Shown: in pieces, positions 35,878 through 45,493 of the stretch
How the letters are laid out: every line of letters starts with the position of its first letter
Position numbering within the stretch: the first letter of the stretch is position 1
Source of the DNA: JAKFDI01 sp044508835
GTDB lineage: Bacteria; Pseudomonadota; Gammaproteobacteria; Burkholderiales; Burkholderiaceae_C
Assembly (NCBI GenBank): GCA_044508835.1
Contig: JBIQHD010000007.1
Location: 1-64,000 of the forward strand
Reading direction: 5' to 3'
DNA: 64,000 bases
The notes under the pieces: generated by a model
What the model was told of the DNA's origin: nothing
Database searches by the model: none
What the model saw: the letters and a program-made list of their open reading frames with translations, nothing else
Position numbers and translations under genes: made by a program

Positions 35878-37305
35878 ATGGCCACCCGCCATCCCCTGCC
35901 CTACGCCTACGCGCGCGCCCACAACCTGCTGCTCGAGGACGACGGCAGCCGCCTGGTGCTGTGGGCGCCGGAGACGGTGCCGCTGCCGGCGCTGTCCGAG
36001 CTGCTGCGGCTGTACGAGGTGGATGCGCTGGAGCGCGAGGCCGCGGCCACGCTCGGCAGCCGCATCTCGGCCGCCTACGCCGGGGGCGAATCGAGCGCCG
36101 CCGTGGTGATCGGCGAGGTGGAGAGCGCCGTCGACCTCACGCGCATGATGCAGGACCTGCCGGCGGTGGAAGATCTGCTGGAGTCGGCCAACGACGCGCC
36201 CATCATCCGCATGCTCAACGCCCTGCTCACGCAGGCCGCGAAGGACGGCGCGAGCGACATCCACATCGAGCCCTACGAGCGCTCCAGCTCGGTGCGCTTC
36301 CGCGTGGACGGCACGCTGCGCGAGGTGGTGCAGCCCAACCGCGCGCTGCACGCGGCGCTGATCTCGCGCCTGAAGATCATGGCCGAGCTCGACATCGCCG
36401 AGAAGCGCCTGCCGCAGGACGGGCGCATCTCGCTGCGCATCGGCGGGCGCGCGGTCGACGTGCGCGTGTCCACCCTGCCCTCGCAGCACGGCGAGCGCGC
36501 GGTGCTGCGCCTGCTCGACAAGGGCGAGTCGAAGTTCACGCTGGAGGCGCTGGGCATGAGCGGCGACACGCTGCGCAAGTTCGACCGCCTCATCCAGCAG
36601 CCGCACGGCATCGTGCTCGTGACGGGGCCGACGGGCTCGGGCAAGACCACCACGCTCTACGCCTCGCTCGCGCGGGTGGACACCAGCACCACCAACGTGC
36701 TGACGGTGGAAGACCCGGTGGAATACGAGCTCGCCGGCATCGGCCAGACACAGGTGAACCCGAAGATCGACCTCACCTTCGCCAAGGCGCTGCGCGCCAT
36801 CCTGCGCCAGGACCCGGACGTGATCATGATCGGCGAGATCCGCGACTTCGAGACCGCGCAGATCGCCATCCAGGCCTCGCTCACCGGCCACCTGGTGCTC
36901 GCCACCCTGCACACCAACGACGCACCCAGCGCCGTCACGCGGCTCACCGACATGGGGGTCGAGCCCTTCCTGCTCAGCTCCAGCCTGCTCGGCGTGCTGG
37001 CGCAGCGGCTGGTGCGCAAGCTGTGCCCCGCGTGCCGCCGCGCCGACGAGCACGGCCGCTTCCACCCCGTGGGCTGCGAGAGCTGCGGCATGAGCGGCTA
37101 CAAGGGCCGCACCGGCGTGTACGAGCTGATGGTGGCCGACGACGAGGTGCGCTCGCTGATCCACAACCGCGCCGCCGAGTCCGAGCTCATCGCCGCCGCC
37201 GGCCGGGGCGGCATGCGCTCGATGCGCGAGGACGGCGAGCGGCTGATCGACGAAGGCATTACCTCGGCCGAAGAGGTGCTGCGCGTCACGCGCGAGGGCA
37301 CATGA
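35878..37305 (+). CDS. gspE: Type II secretion ATPase GspE
   Basis: 475 residues from the ATG at 35878. Hexameric cytoplasmic ATPase: N1E/N2E domains bind GspL; Walker A GPTGSGKTTTLY, Asp box, Walker B DPDVIMIGEIRD, His box LATLHTNDAPS, and the tetracysteine zinc site CPAC...CESC (about residues 383-405). All catalytic motifs intact. Confidence 0.97.
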   Translation: MATRHPLPYAYARAHNLLLEDDGSRLVLWAPETVPLPALSELLRLYEVDALEREAAATLGSRISAAYAGGESSAAVVIGEVESAVDLTRMMQDLPAVEDLLESANDAPIIRMLNALLTQAAKDGASDIHIEPYERSSSVRFRVDGTLREVVQPNRALHAALISRLKIMAELDIAEKRLPQDGRISLRIGGRAVDVRVSTLPSQHGERAVLRLLDKGESKFTLEALGMSGDTLRKFDRLIQQPHGIVLVTGPTGSGKTTTLYASLARVDTSTTNVLTVEDPVEYELAGIGQTQVNPKIDLTFAKALRAILRQDPDVIMIGEIRDFETAQIAIQASLTGHLVLATLHTNDAPSAVTRLTDMGVEPFLLSSSLLGVLAQRLVRKLCPACRRADEHGRFHPVGCESCGMSGYKGRTGVYELMVADDEVRSLIHNRAAESELIAAAGRGGMRSMREDGERLIDEGITSAEEVLRVTREGT

Positions 37306-37340
37306 GACCCGCCCTCGCCCATCGACGGAACCGCTGACCC

Positions 37341-38555
37341 GTGCCGGCTTTCAAGTACGAGGCGCTGAGCGCGGCCGGCAAGTCGGTCACCGGCCTGGTC
37401 GAGGCCGACACGGCCCGCGCCGCGCGCGCCCTGCTGCGCGCCCAGGCGCTGGTGCCGCTGGACGTGACGCAGATCGCCGCCGACGCGGGCGGCGGCGCGG
37501 GCTCGCGCTGGAAGCGCCGCGTCTTCGGCGCCACGGGCCTGGCGGTATGGACGCGCCAGCTCGCCGGGCTGGTGGGCAGCGGCCTGCCGCTGGAGCGCGC
37601 GCTCACCGCGCTGAGCGACGAGGCGGAGGACACGCGCCAGCGCGAGCTAGTCGCCCACCTGCGCTCCGAGGTCAACGGCGGCGCGCCCTTCGCGCAGGCG
37701 CTGGCCGGCGCGCCGCGCGAGTTCGACGAGGTCTACCGCGGCGTGGTGGCCGCCGGCGAGCAGAGCGGTGCGCTCGGGCAGGTGCTGGAGCGCCTGGCCG
37801 ACGACCTGGAGGAGCGCCAGGCGCTGAAGGCCAAGCTCGTCGGCGCGATGCTGTACCCGGCCATCGTGTCGATGATCGCCGTGGTGATCGTGATCTTCCT
37901 CGTCACCTACGTGGTGCCGCAGGTCGCCTCGGTGTTCACCAACTCCAAGCGCGCGCTGCCCACGCTCACGGTGGCGATGCTCGCCATCAGCGCCTTCATC
38001 CGCGCGTACGGCTGGCTGGTGCTGGTGGCGCTCGCCGGCGCCGGCGCGGCGCTCGCCTCGATGCTGCGCAACGAGGCCTTCCGCCAGCGCTTCGACGCGG
38101 CGTGGCTCGAGCTGCCGCTGGTCGGGCGGCTCGCGCGCGGCTACAACGCGGCGCGCTTCGCCGGCACGCTGGCGATGCTGGCCGGCGCCGGCGTGCCCAT
38201 CCTGAAGGCGCTGCAGGCGGCGGCCGAGACGCTGTCGAACCGCGCCATGCGCGCGGACGCGATGGACGCGCTCGTGCAGGTGCGCGAAGGCGCGCCGCTC
38301 GCCTCGGCGCTGGCGGGCAAGAAGCGCTTCCCAGGGCTGCTGGCGATGTTCTCGCGCCTGGGCGAGCAGACCGGCCAGCTGCCGCGCATGCTGGAGCGCG
38401 CCGCGCACCAGCTCGGCGCCGAGGTGCAGCGGCGCGCGCTGCAGATGGCCACCATCCTCGAGCCGCTGCTCATCGTGGCGATGGGCGGGGTGGTGATGCT
38501 GATCGTGCTGGCGGTCCTCCTGCCCATCATCCAGCTCAACACCTGGGTGAAATAG
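37341..38555 (+). CDS. gspF: Type II secretion inner-membrane platform protein GspF
   Basis: 404 residues from a GTG (PAFKYEALSAAGKS). Two T2SSF domains (about residues 70-195 and 270-395), three TM helices, with the typical FTRQLA-like WTRQLAGLVGSGLPLERAL and ARFAGTLAMLAGAGVPILKAL pairs. Last gsp gene here; followed by a REP-like element. No gspO/pilD prepilin peptidase is in the window. Confidence 0.96.
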   Translation: MPAFKYEALSAAGKSVTGLVEADTARAARALLRAQALVPLDVTQIAADAGGGAGSRWKRRVFGATGLAVWTRQLAGLVGSGLPLERALTALSDEAEDTRQRELVAHLRSEVNGGAPFAQALAGAPREFDEVYRGVVAAGEQSGALGQVLERLADDLEERQALKAKLVGAMLYPAIVSMIAVVIVIFLVTYVVPQVASVFTNSKRALPTLTVAMLAISAFIRAYGWLVLVALAGAGAALASMLRNEAFRQRFDAAWLELPLVGRLARGYNAARFAGTLAMLAGAGVPILKALQAAAETLSNRAMRADAMDALVQVREGAPLASALAGKKRFPGLLAMFSRLGEQTGQLPRMLERAAHQLGAEVQRRALQMATILEPLLIVAMGGVVMLIVLAVLLPIIQLNTWVK

Positions 38556-38636
38556 GCCCCCCAGTCGCTTCGCTCCTGCCCCCGAGGGGCGCCGCCTGGC
38601 GGACCGGCGAAGCCGGATCCGCGGGCGTGGCTTGAT
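38556..38636. repeat. REP-like two-hairpin repeat, copy 1
   Basis: Immediately after gspF. Contains CCCCGAGGGGC, then GGACCGGCGAAGCCGGATCC (38601-38620), a stem closed by GGACCGGC and GCCGGATCC, flanked by GCG and CGCGG, and ends GCTTGAT. A second copy lies at 45494-45576 after another gene's stop. About 160 bp remain to the next gene with nothing else recognisable. Confidence 0.75.
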
Positions 38637-38799
38637 GGCGCAGTTCGCTTCGCTTCTGCTTCCGGGCATGATGCGTGCTCGTGACTTCCTGGCGAAGTCG
38701 GCCATGCACCGCGGATGTGCGGCCTCAATTGCGTGTTAATCCGGAGTTCCGCTGCTCGGCCGCTTTGCTTGAATGAATTCAACGGCTGATGGAGTTCTC

Positions 38800-39801
38800 A
38801 TGAGTGCGTCGAACGAGCTGGTTCCGGTCACCGCCGTCCCGAGCGGCATCCCGATCGCCCGCATGCGCAGCGTCTACCAGGTGGACGATGTCGGCCGCAA
38901 GCTCGAGCGGCTGCCGGCCAAGGAGCACGAGAGCCTGCGCTCCACCTACGAGCGCATGCTGGAGAAGGGGCCGGAGCGCTTCCAGGTCAAGCCGTCCAGC
39001 CTGCCGGCGATGGCGCATCTGTACGACGACCTGCCCAACTTCACCGAGGTGCTCGACGACGTGCGCCGCCAGCTCGCGCTGTGCGAGGACAGCCGCGACG
39101 CGCTCGAGATCACGCCGCTCCTGCTGCTCGGACCGCCGGGCGTGGGCAAGACGCACTTCGCGCGGGCGCTGTCGGCGCTGCTGGGCACCGGCATGGGCTT
39201 CGTCTCGATGAGTTCGCTCACCGCCGGCTGGGTGCTCAGCGGCGCGTCGAGCCAGTGGAAGGGCGCGCGCCCCGGCAAGATCTTCGAGACGCTGGTCGAG
39301 GGCCAGTACGCCAACCCGGTGATGGTGGTCGACGAGATCGACAAGGCCGGCGGCGAGCATGCCTACGACCCGCTGGGCGCGCTCTACGGCCTGCTGGAGC
39401 ACGACACCGCCGGCAGCTTCGTCGACGAGTTCGCCGAGGTGCCGATCGACGCCAGCCAGGTGATCTGGGTCGCCACCGCGAACGATGCGCGCGGCATTCC
39501 CGACCCGCTCCTGAACCGCATGAACGTGTACGAGGTGCAAAGCCCCGACCGCGAGGCCGCGCGCCGCATCGCGGCCAAGCTGTACCGCGGCATCCGCGCC
39601 GACCACGACTGGGGCTCGCGCTTCGAGCCCGAGCCCGCCGACGACGTGCTCGACCGCATGAGCGAGCTCGCGCCGCGCGAGATGCGCCGCGCCTGGATGA
39701 CGGCCTTCGGCAACGCCCGGCTCGACCGCCGCGGCGAGGTGCAGGCGCGCGACCTGCCCGATGCCGGGCCGCGCAAGGGGTCGATCGGCTTCGTGCAATA
39801 G
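38800..39801 (+). CDS. Lon-like AAA+ ATPase without protease domain
   Basis: 333 residues from the ATG at 38800 (GGAG 6 nt upstream; an ATG at 38773 is possible). A single AAA+ module like that of Lon: Walker A LLLLGPPGVGKTHFARALSA, Walker B NPVMVVDEIDKAGG, sensor 1 VIWVATANDARGIPDPLLNR with the Arg finger, sensor 2 APREMRRAW. There is no Lon N-domain and no Ser-Lys protease domain. The N-terminal about 75 residues are unique and may be the substrate-recognition part. Orphan between gsp genes and a nucleotidase. A remodelling role is inference. Confidence 0.8.
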   Translation: MSASNELVPVTAVPSGIPIARMRSVYQVDDVGRKLERLPAKEHESLRSTYERMLEKGPERFQVKPSSLPAMAHLYDDLPNFTEVLDDVRRQLALCEDSRDALEITPLLLLGPPGVGKTHFARALSALLGTGMGFVSMSSLTAGWVLSGASSQWKGARPGKIFETLVEGQYANPVMVVDEIDKAGGEHAYDPLGALYGLLEHDTAGSFVDEFAEVPIDASQVIWVATANDARGIPDPLLNRMNVYEVQSPDREAARRIAAKLYRGIRADHDWGSRFEPEPADDVLDRMSELAPREMRRAWMTAFGNARLDRRGEVQARDLPDAGPRKGSIGFVQ

Positions 39802-39874
39802 CCGCCCGGCGGCCGCGGGGGCCCCCGGGTGCGGCGGGGGCGCGCGCGGGCGTGTTTCTGACATGATCCCCGCC

Positions 39875-40771
39875 ATGCCCGTCACCCTGAATGGCCAGCT
39901 CGTCGTCGCCATCTCCTCGCGCGCGCTCTTCGACTTCGAGGAAGAGAACGAGCTGTTCGAGTCCACCGACGACCGCGCCTACATGCAGCTGCAGCTCGAG
40001 CGCGTGGCCCTGCCGGCCAAGCCGGGCGTGGCCTTCTCGCTCGTCAACAAGCTGCTCGCCTTCAACGGCGCCGACGCGCCGCGCGTGGAGGTGGTGATCC
40101 TCTCGCGCAACGACCCGGTCTCGGGCATGCGCGTGTTCCGCTCGGCCAAGCACTACGGCATGGCGATCCAGCGCGGCGTGTTCACGCGCGGGCAGTCGCC
40201 GTGGCGCTACCTGCGCCCGCTCTCGGCCAACCTGTTCCTCTCCGCCAACGAGGCGGACGTGCGCTCCGCGCTCGAATGCGGCGTGCCGGCGGCGCGCGTG
40301 TTCCCGCATTCGAAGCGCGCCTCCGACGCGCACCCGAACGAGGTGCGCATCGCCTTCGACGGCGACGCCGTGCTGTTCTCCGACGAGGCCGAGCGCGTGT
40401 TCCAGCGCGCCGGGCTCGCCGCCTTCCAGACGCACGAGCTCGACCAGGCCGAGACGCCGCTGGCCGCCGGCCCGTTCAAGCCGCTTCTGGAGGCGCTGCA
40501 GCGGCTGCAGCACGCGCCGTCGCCGGGCATGCGCATCCGCACGGCGCTCGTCACCGCGCGCAGCGCGCCGGCGCACGAGCGCGCGATCCGCACGCTGATG
40601 AACTGGAACGTGGAGATCGACGAGGCCATGTTCCTCGGCGGCCTGCCCAAGGGCGAGTTCCTGCGCGAGTTCGAGCCCGACTTCTTCTTCGACGACCAGA
40701 CCGGCCACATCGAGAACGCGGCGCCGCACGTGCCGGCGGGGCACGTGGCCGCGGGCATCGCCAATGCCTGA
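39875..40771 (+). CDS. Cytosolic 5'-nucleotidase
   Basis: 298 residues from MPVTLNGQLVVAISSRALFD (ATG at 39875; another at 39863). Pfam 5_nucleotid/NT5C1-like family of the HAD superfamily: RIAFDGDAVLFSDEAERVF carries the DxD nucleophile motif, GMRIRTALVTARSAPAHERA is motif II, and EFEPDFFFDDQTGHIE the acidic motif. Expected to dephosphorylate nucleoside monophosphates. 18 bp ahead of the sensor kinase gene but with its own function. Confidence 0.88.
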   Translation: MPVTLNGQLVVAISSRALFDFEEENELFESTDDRAYMQLQLERVALPAKPGVAFSLVNKLLAFNGADAPRVEVVILSRNDPVSGMRVFRSAKHYGMAIQRGVFTRGQSPWRYLRPLSANLFLSANEADVRSALECGVPAARVFPHSKRASDAHPNEVRIAFDGDAVLFSDEAERVFQRAGLAAFQTHELDQAETPLAAGPFKPLLEALQRLQHAPSPGMRIRTALVTARSAPAHERAIRTLMNWNVEIDEAMFLGGLPKGEFLREFEPDFFFDDQTGHIENAAPHVPAGHVAAGIANA

Positions 40772-40789
40772 GCGCCCGCGCCGCCGCCC

Positions 40790-42985
40790 ATGCCCCGTTT
40801 CCCGCTGAAGCCGACGCCCGCCCACACCCTGCTCGCCGCCGCCCTGTGGTGCGCCGCCTGGTGCGCGGTGGCGCTGCTGCTGGCGCTGCGCCAGCCGTGG
40901 CTCGGGCTGACGCTCGCGCCGCAGCCGGACGGCGGCGCGGTGCAGGTGCAAGCCGCCGCCGGCCCCGCGGCGGCGCTGCCGGCGCCGGCGGTCCTCGCCT
41001 GGGTGGCCGGCGGCGGCCACGCCGCGCTGGCGCCGCGGGCGAGCGACCTGGCCGAGGACGTGGATGCCTTCGACACCTATGCCGAGGTCGATGCCTTCTT
41101 CGAGCGCCAGCGCGCGCTGCGGCTGCGGCTGGCGGCGCCCGAGGTGACGCTCGGCCTGGCCGATGCGCAGGGCGCGGTGACGGCGCACCGCGTGCAGCCG
41201 GCGCCCGCGCGCGCCGTGTCCAGCCTGCCGGCGGTGTTCTGGTTCCAGCTCTTCACCGGCACCGCCGCCTTCATGATCGGCGCCTGGGTGCTGGTGCTGC
41301 GCCCGCGCGAGCTGGCGCCGCGGCTGTTCGCCGGCATGGGGGCGCTGCTGTCGATGTCGGTGTGGCCGGCGGCGGTGTACAGCACGCGCGAGCTGGCGCT
41401 CGATGCGGGACTGCTGCGCACCCTCACCTTCTTCAACCAGGCCGGCGCGCTGGGCTTCGCGGCGGCGCTGGTCGCGCTGTTCCTGTCCTACCCCAAGGCC
41501 CTGGCGCCGCCGCGGCCGCTGGCCGGGCTGGCGGCACTCGCGCTGCTGGCGCTGGCGGCGAACCAGGGGCGGTGGGTGCAGACGCTGAACGCCGGCCTGC
41601 GCCTGCCGATCTTCGCCGCGCTGCTGGCGGCGCTGGTCCTCGCCGCCGTGCAGTGGCGCGTCACGCGCACCGACCCGCCCGCGCGCGCCGCGCTGCGCTG
41701 GCTCGGGCTGTCCACGCTGCTGGGCTGCGCGCTGTTCTTCCTGCTCGTGTTCGCGGCGCCCGCGCTCGGCTGGCTGCCGCCGCTGTCGCAGGGCTGGAGC
41801 TTCGGCTTCTTCCTGCTGATGGACGTGGGGCTGGCGCTGGGCCTGCGCCGCCACCGGCTGTTCGAGATCGACGAATGGGCGCACCGGCTGTGGCTGTGGA
41901 TCGGCGGCATGGTGCTGCTGCTGGCGCTGGACACGGCGCTGGTGCTCGGGCTGCACCTGGACCCGACGATGTCGCTCGGGCTGGCGCTGGCCATCGCGGG
42001 GCTGGCCTACCTGCCGCTGCGCAACTGGCTGTGGGTGAAGCTGGTCGCGCGCCGCACGCTGGACGAGCAGGAGCTGTCGGCCGCGCTGGTGGACGTGGCC
42101 TTCGCCGTCACGCCGCACGAGCGCGCCGAGCGCTGGCAGGACGTGCTGCGCCGGCTGTTCCACCCGATGGAGCTGGCGCCGGCCGCCGCGGCGCCGGCGG
42201 GCGTGGGGCTCGAACGCGACGGCCTGGCCCTGCTGCTGCCGGCCGCGGCCGGCGCCCCGGCGCTGCGCCTGGCCTACCCGTGGCAGGGGCGCGGCCTGTT
42301 CGGGCCGCGGCACGTCGAGCTCGCGCGGCAGATCGTGGCGCTGATGCAGCGCGCCGACGCCGGCCGCGACGCCTACGACCGCGGCGCGCAAGCCGAGCGG
42401 CTGCGCATCGCGCGCGACCTGCACGACGACCTGGGCGCGCGGCTGCTCTCGGGCCTGAGCCAGCAGCGCGTCGAGCGCGTGCACCAGAGCATCCGCGACG
42501 CGCTGGACGACATGCGCGGCATCGTCGACGCGATGGCCGGCCGCGTCGCCCCCTGGGACCACCTGGTGGCCGAGCTGCGCCACGAAACCGGCCAGCGCCT
42601 GGAGGCCGCCGGCCTCGCGCTCGACTGGCCGCTGCCGCCGCCGGACCGGCGCACGCTGGCCGGGCGCCCGGCGCGGCACCTCGTGTCGATGCTGCGCGAG
42701 TGGGTGTCGAACGTCATCCGCCACGCGCAGGCCGGCCGCATCTCGGTGCGGCTGGACTGGCACGGCGACGGCCGCCTGACGCTGGAGGTGCGCGACGACG
42801 GCATCGGCTTCGACGTGGCGCGCGCCGACGCCGGCAACGGCCTGTCCAACCTGCGCCGCCGCGTGCAGGAGCTGGGCGGGCGGATCGACATCGCCTCGAC
42901 GCCGCAGGGCAGCCGCCTCGCCGTCGCGCTGGACGCCGCCGCATCCGATCCATCCCCTTCACCCGCCTCACCCGCCCGCCCATGA
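40790..42985 (+). CDS. NarL-type sensor histidine kinase with 7-TM-like membrane region
   Basis: 731 residues. TM1 at about 12-32, a periplasmic region to about 150, then about six helices to residue 415. The cytoplasmic part has a HisKA_3 dimerisation/phosphoacceptor motif IARDLHDDLGARLLSGL and a HATPase_c domain with N-box EWVSNVIRHAQAG, G1 DDGIGF and GNGLSNLRRR. The His in RDLHDD is the likely phosphoacceptor. The stop overlaps the response regulator start (ATGA). Signal is unknown. Confidence 0.92.
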   Translation: MPRFPLKPTPAHTLLAAALWCAAWCAVALLLALRQPWLGLTLAPQPDGGAVQVQAAAGPAAALPAPAVLAWVAGGGHAALAPRASDLAEDVDAFDTYAEVDAFFERQRALRLRLAAPEVTLGLADAQGAVTAHRVQPAPARAVSSLPAVFWFQLFTGTAAFMIGAWVLVLRPRELAPRLFAGMGALLSMSVWPAAVYSTRELALDAGLLRTLTFFNQAGALGFAAALVALFLSYPKALAPPRPLAGLAALALLALAANQGRWVQTLNAGLRLPIFAALLAALVLAAVQWRVTRTDPPARAALRWLGLSTLLGCALFFLLVFAAPALGWLPPLSQGWSFGFFLLMDVGLALGLRRHRLFEIDEWAHRLWLWIGGMVLLLALDTALVLGLHLDPTMSLGLALAIAGLAYLPLRNWLWVKLVARRTLDEQELSAALVDVAFAVTPHERAERWQDVLRRLFHPMELAPAAAAPAGVGLERDGLALLLPAAAGAPALRLAYPWQGRGLFGPRHVELARQIVALMQRADAGRDAYDRGAQAERLRIARDLHDDLGARLLSGLSQQRVERVHQSIRDALDDMRGIVDAMAGRVAPWDHLVAELRHETGQRLEAAGLALDWPLPPPDRRTLAGRPARHLVSMLREWVSNVIRHAQAGRISVRLDWHGDGRLTLEVRDDGIGFDVARADAGNGLSNLRRRVQELGGRIDIASTPQGSRLAVALDAAASDPSPSPASPARP

Positions 42986-43662
42986 ACGCGATTCCCGTCC
43001 CGCCACCCCTGTCCGGGCCGGTGCTGCTGGTCGAAGACCTGCGCGACGTCCGCGACTGGCTGGCCGGCCTGGTGCGCGAGCTGGACCCGCGGGCCGACGT
43101 GCGCACCGCCCACGACCTGGCGTCCGCGGGGCGCCTGCTCGACGCGGGCACGGCGTTCGGGCTGGCGCTCGTCGACCTGGGCCTGCCCGACGGCTCGGGC
43201 ATCGAGCTGATCCGCCGCCTCGGCCGCGAGCAGCCCGAGGCCGCCGTGGTGGTGACCACCATCTACGCCGACGACGCCCACCTGTTCCCCGCCCTCGCCG
43301 CGGGCGCGCAGGGCTACCTGCTGAAGGAGCAGCCGCCGGAGCTGCTGCGCTGGCACCTGGCGCAGCTCGCCCAGGGCGTGCCGGCGCTCTCGCCGGCCAT
43401 CGCGCGGCGCGTGCTGGAGCATTTCCGCCGGCAGGACGCCGAGGCGCCGGCGCAGCCGGCCGGGCCGCTCGTGGCCCTGACGCCGCGCGAGACCGAGGTG
43501 CTCTCGCTCATCGGCCGGGGCCTGCGCGCCAACGAGGCGGCGCGCCAGCTCGGGCTGAGCGAGAGCACCGTCGTCACCTACGTGAAGAACATCTACCGCA
43601 AGCTCGGCATCTCCTCGCGCGCCGAGGCGGCGCTCGAAGCCAGCCGGCGCGGGCTCGCCTGA
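42982..43662 (+). CDS. NarL/FixJ-family response regulator
   Basis: 226 residues. Receiver domain (about 12-130) with VEDLRDVRDW acidic residues, the phosphoacceptor Asp in LVDLGLPDGSG, the T-switch in VVVTTIY and Lys in YLLKEQ. Then the LuxR-type HTH: LTPRETEVLSLIGRGLRANE, ARQLGLSESTVVTYVKNIYR, KLGISSRAEA. Coupled to the kinase gene; probable target includes the divergent-in-function lipoprotein downstream, but no binding site was identified. Confidence 0.94.
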   Translation: MNAIPVPPPLSGPVLLVEDLRDVRDWLAGLVRELDPRADVRTAHDLASAGRLLDAGTAFGLALVDLGLPDGSGIELIRRLGREQPEAAVVVTTIYADDAHLFPALAAGAQGYLLKEQPPELLRWHLAQLAQGVPALSPAIARRVLEHFRRQDAEAPAQPAGPLVALTPRETEVLSLIGRGLRANEAARQLGLSESTVVTYVKNIYRKLGISSRAEAALEASRRGLA

Positions 43663-43849
43663 GCGCGGCCCTTTCCCTTCCGGACCACCTGCGAATGTGT
43701 GTGCCGCTTTGCACGCCGGGGGCGTGAGCGGCCGCCGTCCTCCCATTTCTGAGGATGCCCGGCGCGGCGCGCGCTTCCTAGATTCGCGCCCGTCGAGCCG
43801 TCCAGCGCAGCCATGGCGGCTGCCCGGCTCGAGGATCAAGGACCCCGGA

Positions 43850-45493
43850 ATGTTCATCAGGAAGAAGATGGCGGCCCTCGTCGCCGCCGGCATGGGACTG
43901 GGACTGGCCGCCTGCGGCGGTGGCGGCGGCGATGCGGCGCCCGCCGGTGGCGGAGGCGGCAACACCGTGACGCTCGGCGGCGTGGCCGCGGTCGGCGCGC
44001 CCATCGTCGACGGCACGGTCACGCTGGCGTGCAGCAGCGCCGTGTCCACGCCCACCGCCACCACGTCGGCGACCGGCAGCTGGCAGGTCGACCTGCCCGC
44101 CGACGCCCTGCCCTGCGCGCTGCAGCTCACCGGCGGCACCGCCGGCGGCAGCGCCAACCTCCTCACCCTGCATTCGTTCGCGCAATCGGGCAGCACCACC
44201 GTCAACATCACGCCGCTGACCGACCTGATGCTCGCGCTGGCCACCGGCGGCGCGCCGTCCGCGTGGTTCGGCAGCGCCGGCAGCGCGAGCCTGGCCAGCG
44301 CCGCGTCCAGCCTCGCCGCCGCGCAGACGCAGCTGCTGCAGTCGCTCGCCGGCGCCGGCTACACCGTGCCCGTGGACCTGGACGCCTTCGTCACCGCCTT
44401 CACCGCGACCAGCGGCAACGCCTACGACGACCTGCTCGAGGCGCTGGGCGCCGGCCTGCAGGCCGCCAGCCAGAGCTATGCCACGCTGCTGGCGAGCGCC
44501 GGCCAGGGCGGCACGCTCGCCGTGCCCGCGGCCGCCGGACCGGGCGGGTCGCCGCCCGCGGGCGCGGGCTCGATCACGCCGCCGACGGCGCTGGCCTTCA
44601 CCGCCGGCAGCACCGATGCCGAATTCCTCGGCGCCATCGTCGGCACGCACGAGGTCATGGTCTACCGCGCGCCCGAGGCCGGCCAGACCGGCCCGGCCAC
44701 GCTGACCGTGGCCTACGACGGCAGCCGCATCACGCACACCCTGCGCCTGAACGCCGGCAACGTGCTGGTCCACGCCAGCGCCCCGCTCGTCGACAAGACC
44801 GTCGAGGCCGGAGGCGGCCTGCGCCTGGTCTGGCTGGACAAGACCGAGAAGTACCCGTTCGCCCCCGCGGGCGGGCGCGACCTGTCGGTGTGGAACTACT
44901 ACAACGAAGGCCTCGGCGGCGGCTCGCTGCGCATCGCCTACCTGCCCGACGGGCGCATCTACGGCGAGGCCGGCACGTTCGCGTTCCGCAACGGCATCCT
45001 GAGCGGCGCCGCGGTGCCGGCCGTGCTGAACCAGCTCGCCGGCGCCACCTTCGTGGGCCGCAGCCGGATGTGCCACGACGACGCGAAGCCGCTGACGGCC
45101 AGCATCGGCAGCGGCGGCGCCGTCACGCTCACGGGACGCGGCGGTCCGATCAGCTTCAGCGGCGGGGCCTGCGAGGACATGACGGTGACCAACACTTGGG
45201 ACGGCATGGACGACCTCATCGAGTGGCGCCCGGCCGGCGGCTCCGTCGGCCTCGGCGCCGGCACCGGCCCGGACCCGGCGACGGCCTACGCCGGCACGGC
45301 CCACGCGAGCGGCGTGTGGCTGCTGCAGTTCGACAGCGCCAAGGGCCACGGCTCGATGCCCGGCGGCGGCATCAAGATGCAGCTGTCGTCGCTGGACGAA
45401 ACGGCGCAGATCCTGTGGCTGTACACCGGCGTGAGCGGCGCGCACACCGGCATCGACACCGACGGCCAGCCCGCCCTGGTCCGGCAGCCTTAG
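43850..45493 (+). CDS. Large surface lipoprotein of unknown function
   Basis: 547 residues from the ATG at 43850 (MFIRKKMAALVAAG). Lipobox LGLAAC followed by a Gly-rich linker of about 30 residues. It then resembles transport/adhesion lipoproteins with a carboxypeptidase-like N-terminal beta domain (VAAVGAPIVDGTVTL, GSWQVDLPADALPCALQL), a helical middle, and a C-terminal beta-rich half from about residue 245 with several Trp/Tyr-rich strands (LSVWNYYNEGLGGGSLRIAY). Two Cys pairs could form disulfides. No enzyme motif. A TAGATT at 43779-43784 may be its -10. Function not recognised. Confidence 0.75.
   Translation: MFIRKKMAALVAAGMGLGLAACGGGGGDAAPAGGGGGNTVTLGGVAAVGAPIVDGTVTLACSSAVSTPTATTSATGSWQVDLPADALPCALQLTGGTAGGSANLLTLHSFAQSGSTTVNITPLTDLMLALATGGAPSAWFGSAGSASLASAASSLAAAQTQLLQSLAGAGYTVPVDLDAFVTAFTATSGNAYDDLLEALGAGLQAASQSYATLLASAGQGGTLAVPAAAGPGGSPPAGAGSITPPTALAFTAGSTDAEFLGAIVGTHEVMVYRAPEAGQTGPATLTVAYDGSRITHTLRLNAGNVLVHASAPLVDKTVEAGGGLRLVWLDKTEKYPFAPAGGRDLSVWNYYNEGLGGGSLRIAYLPDGRIYGEAGTFAFRNGILSGAAVPAVLNQLAGATFVGRSRMCHDDAKPLTASIGSGGAVTLTGRGGPISFSGGACEDMTVTNTWDGMDDLIEWRPAGGSVGLGAGTGPDPATAYAGTAHASGVWLLQFDSAKGHGSMPGGGIKMQLSSLDETAQILWLYTGVSGAHTGIDTDGQPALVRQP

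Noticed and set aside
39236..42763. 1,175-codon minus-strand frame over the nucleotidase and kinase genes
   Set aside because: Antisense shadow: Arg/Gln/Ala-rich with no domain; both underlying plus-strand genes have intact family motifs.
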